From NCBI RefSeq assembly GCF_001411495.1, contig NZ_CP012981.1, positions 3,348,001 through 3,412,000 of the forward strand: a stretch of 64,000 bases of DNA. Direction: 5' to 3'. Made by a program: the position numbers and the translations under genes. Shown here in pieces: positions 52,767 to 64,000 of the stretch; within the stretch, counting starts at the first letter, position 1; each line of letters opens with the position of its first letter. The notes under the pieces are model-generated. The model saw nothing but the letters and a program-made list of their open reading frames with translations, searched no databases and was not told where the DNA came from. This DNA comes from Burkholderia cepacia ATCC 25416 (GTDB taxonomy: Bacteria; Pseudomonadota; Gammaproteobacteria; Burkholderiales; Burkholderiaceae).

Positions 52767-53399
52767 TTACGGCGCCGAGAGGCCGAACGGCTCGAGCGCG
52801 CCGCGCCCCGCGCGCACGAGCTCAGGCTCGTCGCCGGTGAGGTCGATCACCGTCGACGGCTCGCGCGGGCACGCGCCACCGTCGATCACGAGATCGACCT
52901 GTTTCTCGAGCCGCGCGCGAATGTCTTCGGGATCGTTGAGCGGCTCGTCGTCCGGCGGCAGGATCAGCGTCGTGCCGAGCAGCGGCTGGCCGAGCGACTC
53001 CAGCAACGCGAGCGTGATCGCGTGATCGGGCACGCGCAACCCGATCGTCTTGCGCGACGGATGCGACAGCCGGCGCGGCACTTCCTTGGTCGCCTGCAGG
53101 ATGAACACGTACGGGCCGGGCGTCACCGACTTGATCTGGCGGTACTGGCGGTTGTCGACCATCGCGAAGTTGGCGAGCTCCGACAGGTCGCGCACGAGCA
53201 GCGACAGGTGCTGCTTCTCGTCGAGGCCGCGAATCCGGCGCACTCGCTCGACCGCGTCCTTGTCGTCGATATGGCACGCGAGCGCATAGCTCGAATCGGT
53301 CGGCATCGCGATCACGCCGCCCTTGCTGACGATCTCCACGGCCTGCTTGATCAGGCGCGGTTGCGGATTATCCGGATGAATCCTGAAGAACTGGGACAT
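52767..53399 (-). CDS. Sua5/YciO/YrdC-family protein
   Basis: 210 residues: HPDNPQPRLIKQAVEIVSKGGVIAMPTDSSYALACHIDDKDAVERVRRIRGLDEKQHLSLLVRDLSEL, PGPYVFILQATKEVPRRL and KTIGLRVPDHAI. The fold is that of threonylcarbamoyl-AMP synthase. It is closer to YciO than to TsaC, so its role in tRNA modification is uncertain. The neighbouring PHP-domain gene parallels the E. coli rnm-yciO pair. Confidence 0.85.
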   Translation of the reverse strand: MSQFFRIHPDNPQPRLIKQAVEIVSKGGVIAMPTDSSYALACHIDDKDAVERVRRIRGLDEKQHLSLLVRDLSELANFAMVDNRQYRQIKSVTPGPYVFILQATKEVPRRLSHPSRKTIGLRVPDHAITLALLESLGQPLLGTTLILPPDDEPLNDPEDIRARLEKQVDLVIDGGACPREPSTVIDLTGDEPELVRAGRGALEPFGLSAP

Positions 53400-53481
53400 G
53401 GGGGTACGTGGGGGTACGTAAAGGAAGAGAAGTCGGATGCGCGCGCCGGCGGCAACGCGGGCGGCAGACCGCCGCCCGGTG

Positions 53482-54321
53482 TCAGAGCCAGCGCTCCCAG
53501 ACCGGTGTCAGGTCGGGCGGCAGCGGCGGCAGGCCGCCGAGCTCGACACGGCCCTCGCCTGGCGCATGGAAATCCGAGCCGCGCGATACCTCGAAGCCGA
53601 AGCGGCGTGCGACGTCCGCGTATTCGCGGTACTGGTCGGGCGTGTGGCTGCCCGTCACGACCTCGATCGCGCGGCCGCCCAGATCGATGAACTCGCCGAA
53701 AAACGCGTCGAATTCGACGGGCGTATAGCGATAACGGCCCGGATGCGCGACCACGGCTTCACCGCCGGCCGCCCGAATCCAGGCGACCGCGTCGGGCAGC
53801 GTCGCCCAACGGTGCGGGACGAACCCGGGCTTGCCGTCGCCGAGCAGGCGATCGAACACGTCGGACGTCGATTCGGCATGGCCGTTCTCGACGAGAAACC
53901 GCGCGAAATGCGTGCGGGAGATCAGGTCGGGATTCGATACGTACTTCAGCGCGCCTTCGTACGCGCCGGGAATGCCGAGCGTGGCGAGCTGCTCGCCGAT
54001 CGCCAGCGCGCGCGCCGCGCGGCCGTGGCGCGTGCGATACAGGCCGTCGACGAGCACCGGATTCGCGGGATCGACGTTCAGGCCGACGATGTGCACGGTG
54101 CGCGACGCCCACGTGACCGAAATCTCGACGCCGCTCAGGTAGCGCATGCCGAGCGCTTCCGCCTCGCTGCGCGCCGCCGCCTGACCGCCGATTTCGTCGT
54201 GGTCGGTCAACGCCCACAGGGTCACGCCGCCGGCATGGGCGCGGCGCGCGACGTCGGCAGGCGACAGCAACCCGTCGGAAACATTCGAATGGCAGTGGAG
54301 ATCGGCGTTCATTGTCGGCAT
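53482..54321 (-). CDS. rnm: PHP-domain phosphoesterase (RNase AM / YciV-like)
   Basis: 279 residues; MNADLHCHSNVSDG at 54312 is an alternative start. The PHP metal motifs are DLHCHSNVSDGLLSPADVA, LTDHDEIGG and VVAHPGRYR. The E. coli homologue is a 5'-3' exonuclease maturing rRNA 5' ends and a 3',5'-bisphosphate phosphatase. Followed on the same strand by the YciO-like gene. Confidence 0.84.
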   Translation of the reverse strand: MPTMNADLHCHSNVSDGLLSPADVARRAHAGGVTLWALTDHDEIGGQAAARSEAEALGMRYLSGVEISVTWASRTVHIVGLNVDPANPVLVDGLYRTRHGRAARALAIGEQLATLGIPGAYEGALKYVSNPDLISRTHFARFLVENGHAESTSDVFDRLLGDGKPGFVPHRWATLPDAVAWIRAAGGEAVVAHPGRYRYTPVEFDAFFGEFIDLGGRAIEVVTGSHTPDQYREYADVARRFGFEVSRGSDFHAPGEGRVELGGLPPLPPDLTPVWERWL

Positions 54322-54394
54322 GGCAGGTAAGGCTTCATTCTACTGCAACGCGGCAATGCGCCGCCCGCCTGCCCCGCCGCTGACGCCGCGCGGC

Positions 54395-55285
54395 TTACGC
54401 GCAGAACGCCTCGATCAGCGCCGCGATCTGCTCGGGCTGGTCGTGATGCACCATGTGGCCGGCATCCTCGACGAGCTTCTCGCGCCAGTCGGAAAACGCG
54501 TTGAAACGCGCCTTGAATTCCGGCAGCGGGATATCGCCGGCGATGTGTGCGAGCGTCGGCGAGTTGACGGCCTCGACGTGCAGCACCTTCGCACGCACCT
54601 GCGCCCAGGTAGCCATCACTTCGTCGAGCCGGTACAGCAGCGGGCCCGGCATCTTGTGAGCGGGGTCGGCCAGCAGGTGGTAGAGGCCGTCGTCGCCGCG
54701 CTTCGACCAGTGCGCGGCGAGGAACGCGGCGCGACGCGGGTCCAGCCGGGGATTGGTTTTGGTCAGGCGCGCCGCCACGTCGTCGAGTGACGCATAAGGG
54801 CGCAGCGCGGGCGGTTCGCGCAACTCGTCGAGCCAGCCGCGCAGCCGGCGCGGCGCCTGCTCGGCCCGCGCGGGCGCGAGCCCGAAACCCTCGAGATCGA
54901 CCACGCGCCGCACGCGCTCCGGCCGTGCGCCGGCATACAGGCACACGACGTTCGCGCCCATGCTGTGCCCGACCAGGTTGACTTCGCCGGCCGGCGCATA
55001 GTGGTCGACGAGCGCATCGAGATCGCCCAGGTATTCATGGAACCAGTAGTGGCCGCCACCCTGCCGCGCGACCGGCCAGTCGGACAGCCCGAAGCCGCGC
55101 GCATCGGGCGCGATCACCTGCCAGTCGCCCGCGAGCGCATCGACGACGAACTGGAACGACGCCGCGACGTCCATCCAGCCATGCAGCATGAACAGCGTCG
55201 GCGCATCGGGCCGGCCCCAGCGCCGGACATGCAGCTGGACGCCGCGCACCATGACGAAATCGGAAACAGAACTCGAGGCACTCAT
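54395..55285 (-). CDS. Alpha/beta hydrolase
   Basis: 296 residues: PTLFMLHGWMDVAASFQFVVDAL (oxyanion HGW), VIAPDARGFGLSDWP, and LVGHSMGANVVCLYAG with the nucleophile Ser. A late GHMVHHDQPEQIAALIEAF supplies the His. Substrate unknown; it could be an esterase or lactonase. Confidence 0.85.
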   Translation of the reverse strand: MSASSSVSDFVMVRGVQLHVRRWGRPDAPTLFMLHGWMDVAASFQFVVDALAGDWQVIAPDARGFGLSDWPVARQGGGHYWFHEYLGDLDALVDHYAPAGEVNLVGHSMGANVVCLYAGARPERVRRVVDLEGFGLAPARAEQAPRRLRGWLDELREPPALRPYASLDDVAARLTKTNPRLDPRRAAFLAAHWSKRGDDGLYHLLADPAHKMPGPLLYRLDEVMATWAQVRAKVLHVEAVNSPTLAHIAGDIPLPEFKARFNAFSDWREKLVEDAGHMVHHDQPEQIAALIEAFCA

Positions 55286-55462
55286 CGCAGCCGCTCAAAA
55301 AAAGAATGGTCGTTCGATTATAGCGGCGGCGCTTTCTTTCCGGCGGCCGGCAGTCGAGGCGCCGCTCTAGCGGCGCCGGCGCGCACGGGCCGCCGGGACG
55401 CGCCATCTGCCGGGTGCCCTGGACAGCCGGCGGCGGTCGAAACGCAGCCGAACCCGAGCGGG

Positions 55463-56320
55463 TCAGCGCGGCGCGCTTCCGTCCGCCCCGTCCTGCGCGG
55501 CCAGTTCGTCGAGTTCGGCCTGCTCGAATCCGGCATCGCGGCGTGCGTCGAAATTGAACGGGCCGCGCAGCCGCGGTGCATGGTATTGCTCGGCGAGCTG
55601 CCGGTAGGTCGGCACGGGATCGCGGCCGGCTTCGTCGCACAGATGCCGGAACCAGCAGTTGCCAATCGCGACATGGCCGATTTCGTCGCGCAGGATCACG
55701 TCGAGGATCGCGGCCGACGCATCGTCGCCCGCCTGTACGAGCCGCGCGCGAATCGGCGGCGATGCGTCGAGCCCGCGGGCCTCGAGCGTACGAGGCACGA
55801 GCGCCATGCGCGCAAGCACGTCGCCCTTGGTTCGCTCGCACATCTCCCACAGGCCGTTGTGCGCGGGAAAATCGCCGTACGCATGCCCGAATGCCGCCAG
55901 GCGGTCGGACAGCAGCGTGAAGTGGTACGCCTCCTCGGCCGCCACCTTCAGCCAGTCCGAGTAGAACGCGTTCGGCAGGCCCGCGAAGCGCCAGACGGCG
56001 TCGAGCGCGAGGTTGATCGCATTGAACTCGATATGGGCAAGCGCGTGCAGCAGCACGGCGCGCCCTTCGGGCGAACGCACGCTACGTCGCTCGAGCTGGC
56101 GCGGCTCGACCAGCGGCGGGCGCGCCGGGCGCCCGGGCAAGTCGGCCGGCTCGGGCAACTCGAGCGACGGGGCGATCGTCGCCCGCCCGGCCAGCAGCGC
56201 ATCGTGGAGCGAGCGCACCTGTGCGGCCTTGGCCGCGGGTTCTGCGTCACGCAGTGCGACAAGCGCGGCGCGGCGCACGCAGGCACGCGCATCGCCGAAA
56301 GAAGAATACTCCATGCTCAT
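55463..56320 (-). CDS. DUF455 ferritin-like protein
   Basis: 285 residues from MSMEYSSFGDARACVRRAALVAL at 56320. Ferritin-like di-metal motifs are LAHIEFNAINLALDAVWRF, VAAEEAYHFTLLSDRL and LDVILRDEIGHVAIGNCWFRHLC. The family is little studied; relatives in the MiaE-like group hint at an oxygenase. Divergent from the gamma carbonic anhydrase gene. Confidence 0.82.
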   Translation of the reverse strand: MSMEYSSFGDARACVRRAALVALRDAEPAAKAAQVRSLHDALLAGRATIAPSLELPEPADLPGRPARPPLVEPRQLERRSVRSPEGRAVLLHALAHIEFNAINLALDAVWRFAGLPNAFYSDWLKVAAEEAYHFTLLSDRLAAFGHAYGDFPAHNGLWEMCERTKGDVLARMALVPRTLEARGLDASPPIRARLVQAGDDASAAILDVILRDEIGHVAIGNCWFRHLCDEAGRDPVPTYRQLAEQYHAPRLRGPFNFDARRDAGFEQAELDELAAQDGADGSAPR

Positions 56321-56469
56321 AAACGGGGACACCCTGCGCGCGCATCGCGGGAGCGCACGCACGCGACGGTTTACAATAGGCGATTGTTCCGCGGCGCAAT
56401 GCGAACGCGCCGGGCAAACCGGACGCGCCATTCTACCGGCGCCCATCATCGAAGAGACAAGGAGACTCC

Positions 56470-56994
56470 GTGACGATCTACAAGCTGGGCGATACGGCCC
56501 CGACGATCCACGAAAGCGTATTCGTCGCCGACACGGCGGCCATCATCGGCAAGGTCGTGCTCGAGGAGAACGCGAGCGTCTGGTTCGGTGCGACGATTCG
56601 CGGCGACAACGAGACGATTACCGTCGGCGCGGGCAGCAACGTCCAGGAAGGCGCGGTACTGCATACGGACCCGGGCTTTCCGCTGACGATTGCCGAAAAC
56701 GTGACGATCGGCCACCAGGCCATGCTGCACGGCTGCACGATCGGCGAAGGGTCGCTGGTCGGGATTCAGGCGGTGGTCTTGAATGGAGCGGTGATCGGCC
56801 GCAACTGTCTGGTTGGTGCCGGCGCGGTCGTGACGGAAGGCAAGACGTTCCCGGACAATTCGCTGATTCTCGGCGCACCGGCGAAAGTCGTGCGCGAGCT
56901 GACGGCGGAAGACATCGCGCGGCTGCGCACGAACGCGAAGACGTACGTCGAGCGGCGTGCGCATTTCAAGGAGCAACTCGTGCGAATCGGGTGA
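56470..56994 (+). CDS. Gamma carbonic anhydrase-like protein (left-handed beta-helix)
   Basis: 174 residues: ESVFVADTAAIIGKVVLEENASVWFGATIRGDNETITVGAGSNVQEGAVLHTDPGFPLTI, IGHQAMLHGCTIGEGSLVGIQ. Hexapeptide repeats and the His residues of the trimer metal site are present. Forms a trimer; activity uncertain. Preceded by GGAG. Confidence 0.88.
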   Translation: MTIYKLGDTAPTIHESVFVADTAAIIGKVVLEENASVWFGATIRGDNETITVGAGSNVQEGAVLHTDPGFPLTIAENVTIGHQAMLHGCTIGEGSLVGIQAVVLNGAVIGRNCLVGAGAVVTEGKTFPDNSLILGAPAKVVRELTAEDIARLRTNAKTYVERRAHFKEQLVRIG

Positions 56995-57019
56995 TTCGCA
57001 CGGATTTCAAGGAAGAAGA

Positions 57020-57970
57020 GTGAGCGACCAGTTACAGAAATTCATGTTCAATGCGGCGCCCGTGCGCGGCGAGATCGTTTCGCTGCGCAATACGTGGCAG
57101 GAAGTGCTCTCCCGCCGCGACTACCCGGCCCCCGTGCGCACGGTGCTCGGCGAGATGATGGCCGCATGCGCGCTGCTGTCCGCGAACCTGAAATTCAACG
57201 GCACCCTGATCATGCAGATCTTCGGCGACGGGCCGGTCCAGATGCTGGTCGTCCAGTGCGGCTCGGATCTGTCGATGCGGGCCACCGCGAAGTTCGCCGG
57301 CGACGCCGCCCAGACGATCGGCGACGACACGAGCTTCGCATCGCTCGTCAATGCGAGCGGTCACGGCCGTTGCGTGATCACGCTCGACCCGGCCGACAAG
57401 CTGCCGGGCCAGCAGCCGTACCAGGGCATCGTGCCGCTGAACGGCGTCGACGGCCCGCTCGAATCCGTCTCGCAGGTGCTCGAGCATTACATGCATCACT
57501 CGGAGCAGCTCGACACGCGGATGTGGCTCGCTGCCGATCGCGACCGCGCAGTCGGCATGCTGCTGCAGAAGCTGCCGGGCGACGGCGGCATCGTGCCGCG
57601 CAACGCCGAAACCGATACCGATACGTGGGAACGCGTCTGCACGCTCGGCGGCACGCTGTCCGCCAAGGAACTGCTCGAGGTCGAACCGGAAGTCGTGTTC
57701 CGCCGGCTGTTCTGGCAGGAAAACGTGCAGCACTTCGAGCCGGCCGGCACGCGCTTCCAGTGCTCGTGCTCGCGCGAGAAGGTCGGTGCGATGCTGCGCA
57801 TGCTCGGCCGCGAAGAGGTCGACAGCGTGATCGTCGAGCGTGGCCACGTCGAGATCCATTGCGAGTTCTGCAATCAGCGCTATGAATTCGATCCGGTCGA
57901 CGTCGCGCAGCTGTTCGCGGCACCCGGCGTCGAGACGGGCATCGCGCCCGCGACCGAACAGCGTCACTGA
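57020..57970 (+). CDS. hslO: Redox-regulated chaperone Hsp33
   Basis: 316 residues from GTG 57020 (SDQLQKFMFNAAPVRGEIV). Hsp33 blocks are TVLGEMMAACALLSANLKFNGTLIMQIFGDGPVQMLVVQC and GQQPYQGIVPLNG. The zinc site is CSCS and CEFC, which release zinc on oxidation to activate holdase function. A GGAAGAAG site is upstream, 25 bases after the previous gene. Confidence 0.93.
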   Translation: MSDQLQKFMFNAAPVRGEIVSLRNTWQEVLSRRDYPAPVRTVLGEMMAACALLSANLKFNGTLIMQIFGDGPVQMLVVQCGSDLSMRATAKFAGDAAQTIGDDTSFASLVNASGHGRCVITLDPADKLPGQQPYQGIVPLNGVDGPLESVSQVLEHYMHHSEQLDTRMWLAADRDRAVGMLLQKLPGDGGIVPRNAETDTDTWERVCTLGGTLSAKELLEVEPEVVFRRLFWQENVQHFEPAGTRFQCSCSREKVGAMLRMLGREEVDSVIVERGHVEIHCEFCNQRYEFDPVDVAQLFAAPGVETGIAPATEQRH

Positions 57971-58104
57971 GCGGCGACCCGATGCCCGCCGTCCGGGCAC
58001 GGGCGCATAATGACGCACGAGCGTCGCACGCAAGGCTCGCGCGCCGAAGTCCCGCACTTCGGCGCAAGCCGCTTCCCGTCGTCGGCGCGCTGCAGGAGAA
58101 ACAC

Positions 58105-58467
58105 ATGAATCGCCCGCTTCGTCTCCCGTTTCGAACCGTCGTCCTGACGAGCGTTGCCGCCTGCACGCTCGCGCTTGCCGGCTGCGCGATGCCGCCGCCG
58201 ACTTCCACGATCCTGAGCCGCCTGCCCGAACCCGGCGCATCGGGCGGCCAGCCGCCCGCGCTGTCGAGCGCCGAACGCAAGCGCTATGACGAGATCGACC
58301 AGCAGGTGCTGCGCGAACAGAACAGCGCGATGGCAGCCGAGGCAGCCGCGCGCGCATGGGCCTATTACTCGCCGCCGCCCGTGACCGTCTACGGCGGGTA
58401 TTACGGCGGATGGGGCAATCGCTGGGGCACGGGTATCAGCTACGGCTACCCGGGATGGTGGTGGTGA
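58105..58467 (+). CDS. Small lipoprotein with Gly/Tyr/Trp-rich tail
   Basis: 120 residues. Signal peptide with lipobox TLALAGCAM, a central helical ERKRYDEIDQQVLREQNSAMAAEAAARAW and an aromatic tail (YYSPPPVTVYGGYYGGWGNRWGTG, ending GYPGWWW). Function unknown; tails of this type are found in envelope lipoproteins. Confidence 0.75.
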   Translation: MNRPLRLPFRTVVLTSVAACTLALAGCAMPPPTSTILSRLPEPGASGGQPPALSSAERKRYDEIDQQVLREQNSAMAAEAAARAWAYYSPPPVTVYGGYYGGWGNRWGTGISYGYPGWWW

Positions 58468-58506
58468 GCATCCATCGCTCAGCCGATTGACTACCGGCAG
58501 GAAATA

Positions 58507-58536
58507 AAAAAGCGCGGCATTTCCCGCGCTTTTTCA
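58507..58536 (+). terminator. Intrinsic terminator between convergent genes
   Basis: AAAAAAGCGCGG / CCGCGCTTTTT hairpin with a CATTTC-type loop; it can act in both directions, for the lipoprotein gene and for ftsB. Confidence 0.85.
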
Positions 58537-58556
58537 ATGGGTTCGAACGATCGTGA

Positions 58557-58982
58557 TCAGTGATGCGCGGCCTTGCCCTTATCGCCGCCATGATGCCGCG
58601 ACGGCTTCGCGATCGACTGCGGATTCGGCACGACGCGCACCGGCGCCGCGGACACGGCGCCGCGCGTCGACGTATTCGACGGCATGTTGTTCAACGGCGC
58701 GGCCGGCGCATTCGGCGACACGAACTGCACGAATACCTCGCCGTCCTTCACCATGCCCATCTCGTAGCGCGCGCGCTCCTCGATGGCCGCGGTGCCGCTC
58801 TGCAGATCCTGCACTTCGCCGGCAGTGCGCTCGTTGCGCAGCTTCTCGTCCGCATTCTTCTGGAGCTGGTCGTCGAGCTGCTGACGCAATTCATGCACCC
58901 GCAGCCAGCCGCCGTGTCCCCACCATAGGGGGTACTGAATGAGCGCCAGCAAGGCAATCAGGACGACAGTGACAAGCCGCAT
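58557..58982 (-). CDS. ftsB: Cell division protein FtsB
   Basis: 141 residues. One N-terminal membrane helix ([20 protein letters not shown]) is followed by a coiled coil ([59 protein letters not shown]), the DivIC/FtsB layout. The C-terminal tail is longer than in E. coli. Part of the FtsQLB divisome complex. Downstream of eno, as in E. coli-like orders. Confidence 0.9.
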   Translation of the reverse strand: MRLVTVVLIALLALIQYPLWWGHGGWLRVHELRQQLDDQLQKNADEKLRNERTAGEVQDLQSGTAAIEERARYEMGMVKDGEVFVQFVSPNAPAAPLNNMPSNTSTRGAVSAAPVRVVPNPQSIAKPSRHHGGDKGKAAHH

Positions 58983-59063
58983 GTAAGAAACGCAGATATA
59001 AGAAGCGCCGCTCCGCGCACATGCACAGAGCGGCGTCGATATGACGAACCCGATAGTAGCGCG

Positions 59064-60377
<1,314 letters not shown>

Positions 60378-60453
60378 TCAAACTGCGACGGCGCGCGCGC
60401 CCGAACCGCTTTCGCTACTGACGCGCGAAACCGTCGCAAGGTTCATTCGATCT

Positions 60454-63014
<2,561 letters not shown>

Positions 63015-63143
63015 TCAGCAATTGACTCGATGATCGCGCCCTTTCGCGCCACCCCGCACCAGCCGTGGGCGCCGGGGCGAAGCCCCCCGCCGGCCGGCGC
63101 AGCCGCACGCACAGGCGGCGCGGCCCGGTCACCCGGCCCGGCG

Positions 63144-63989
63144 TCAGGCGCGCTTCGCGAGCGGGGCGCCGCCCTGCGACACTTCGCCCTCGGCCGCCTT
63201 CAGCGAATTCAGCATCCGCTGCAATGCGCGGGCGGTCTCGAGCGGCCGCTCCATCGGGAACAGGTGGCTGCCTTCCAGCCATTCGACGCGGCCGCGCGCC
63301 GCGCGGCGCGTCGCATCGAGCCCGACCTGGCGCACCTCGCGCGAACGCGTGCCGGCGAGAAAACCGAGCGGCACCGGCGCGCCGTGCGCGAGCCTCGGGC
63401 CGAGCGTGTGCGGCAGCGTCCGGTAGATCAGGTATTCGACCTGCCGGTCGAACGCGAGCACCCGCTCGCCGTCGGCCCCGGCCTGCGGAATCCCGTAGTC
63501 GATGTAGTCGGCCAGCATCCGTTCGTCCCAGCGGGCGAACGCCGGTTTCTCACGAAAGTGCCGCCAGACTTCGTCACGGCTCACCCAGCGCGTGCGCCGG
63601 TTACGCGTCGCGGCCGCCGGCGACAGCCGCTCGTCGAGCCCCGCCCACTGGCTCGCACGCAATGCGCCGGCGCGCCAGCCCGCGATGATCGGCGAATCGA
63701 TCATCACGACGCCGCGCACCCATTGAGGCTTCTTCAGCGCAGCCATCAGCGACAGGTAGCCGCCGAGCGAATGGCCGACGAGCCAGACGGGACGCTCGTA
63801 GCGGCTGCCGATGTCGTCAAGCAGTTGCTCGACGAGATGCGGCCAGTCGCGCGTCACCGGATAGCGGCGGTCGTGGCCGATCCGTTCGATGTAGCGCAGC
63901 TCGTAGTCGTCGGCCAGTTCGGCGAAGATCGTGCGGTACGTCGACGCCGGAAAGCCGTTCGCATGCGAGAAATGGAGGATGTCCTTCAA
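63144..63989 (-). CDS. Alpha/beta hydrolase
   Basis: 281 residues: LHFSHANGFPASTYRTIFAELADDYELRYIERIGHD, and WLVGHSLGGYLSLMAALKK with the nucleophile Ser, GVVMIDSPIIAGW and the C-terminal LEGSHLFPMERPLETARAL with the His. Substrate unknown. Complete at the right edge of the window; its promoter lies beyond it. Confidence 0.85.
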   Translation of the reverse strand: MKDILHFSHANGFPASTYRTIFAELADDYELRYIERIGHDRRYPVTRDWPHLVEQLLDDIGSRYERPVWLVGHSLGGYLSLMAALKKPQWVRGVVMIDSPIIAGWRAGALRASQWAGLDERLSPAAATRNRRTRWVSRDEVWRHFREKPAFARWDERMLADYIDYGIPQAGADGERVLAFDRQVEYLIYRTLPHTLGPRLAHGAPVPLGFLAGTRSREVRQVGLDATRRAARGRVEWLEGSHLFPMERPLETARALQRMLNSLKAAEGEVSQGGAPLAKRA

Positions 63990-64000
63990 ACGCCGATGTC

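Overview
The window is high-GC DNA from a Burkholderia, most likely the B. cepacia complex. I infer this from the housekeeping genes on the right: mutS, slyD, roxA, bamC, dapA, trpS, ftsB, eno, kdsA and pyrG in a beta-proteobacterial order. About 40 kb of it is a temperate tailed prophage carrying cargo.

Layout. 1-928 is the 5' part of a membrane sensor gene (dCACHE domain) that runs off the left edge. 1153-3776 is a five-gene type VI secretion cargo module, PAAR - DUF4123 chaperone - co-chaperone - Tox-REase-5 nuclease toxin - Imm52 immunity, in the same order as the Pseudomonas PAAR4/tecT/co-tecT/tseT/tsiT cluster. 3950-28014 holds the leftward late genes: Dam methylase, lysis (Rz/Rz1, lambda-R-type endolysin, holin), P2-type contractile tail (D, X, U, tape measure, E/E', FII, FI, fibre, I, J, W, V) and a lambda-type head (FII-like, Z-like, E, D, ClpP-type protease, portal, W, A, Nu1). 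An IS2-group element with a GTCCC target duplication splits the tail fibre gene. 28480-30027 is a two-gene accessory module (four-helix membrane protein plus DUF4747-like protein) flanked by two copies of a terminator-bearing repeat. 30357-35716 holds leftward early genes: a Q-like zinc-ribbon protein, a Toprim/VapE primase-helicase, small regulators, CII-like and Cro-like. 35787-36215 is a CI-like repressor without a peptidase domain. Rightward genes to 39503 include a ParB/KorB-like protein and an AlpA/Xis-like protein. The tyrosine integrase (39481-40755) abuts mutS. 40915-64000 is host core genome.

Regulation. Five copies of a TTAGGcaTTCCTAA-like operator flank the repressor. A LexA box drives a small convergent gene that overlaps the repressor 3' end, which suggests SOS induction through an antirepressor as in phage 186. 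Several intrinsic terminators inside the late region, including one in the terminase leader, suggest antitermination control.

The main unexplained signal is a palindromic motif, consensus CAAAGTNACTTTG with G/A variants. It recurs at about 16 places from 1.08 to 40.73 kb and I did not see it in the 23 kb of host DNA to the right. Inside genes it is spelled with AT-rich codons unusual for this genome. With a ParB/KorB-like gene in the same element, it looks like a dispersed partition or global-regulation site set. The integrase-proximal DNA also appears to supply a new 5' end to mutS.
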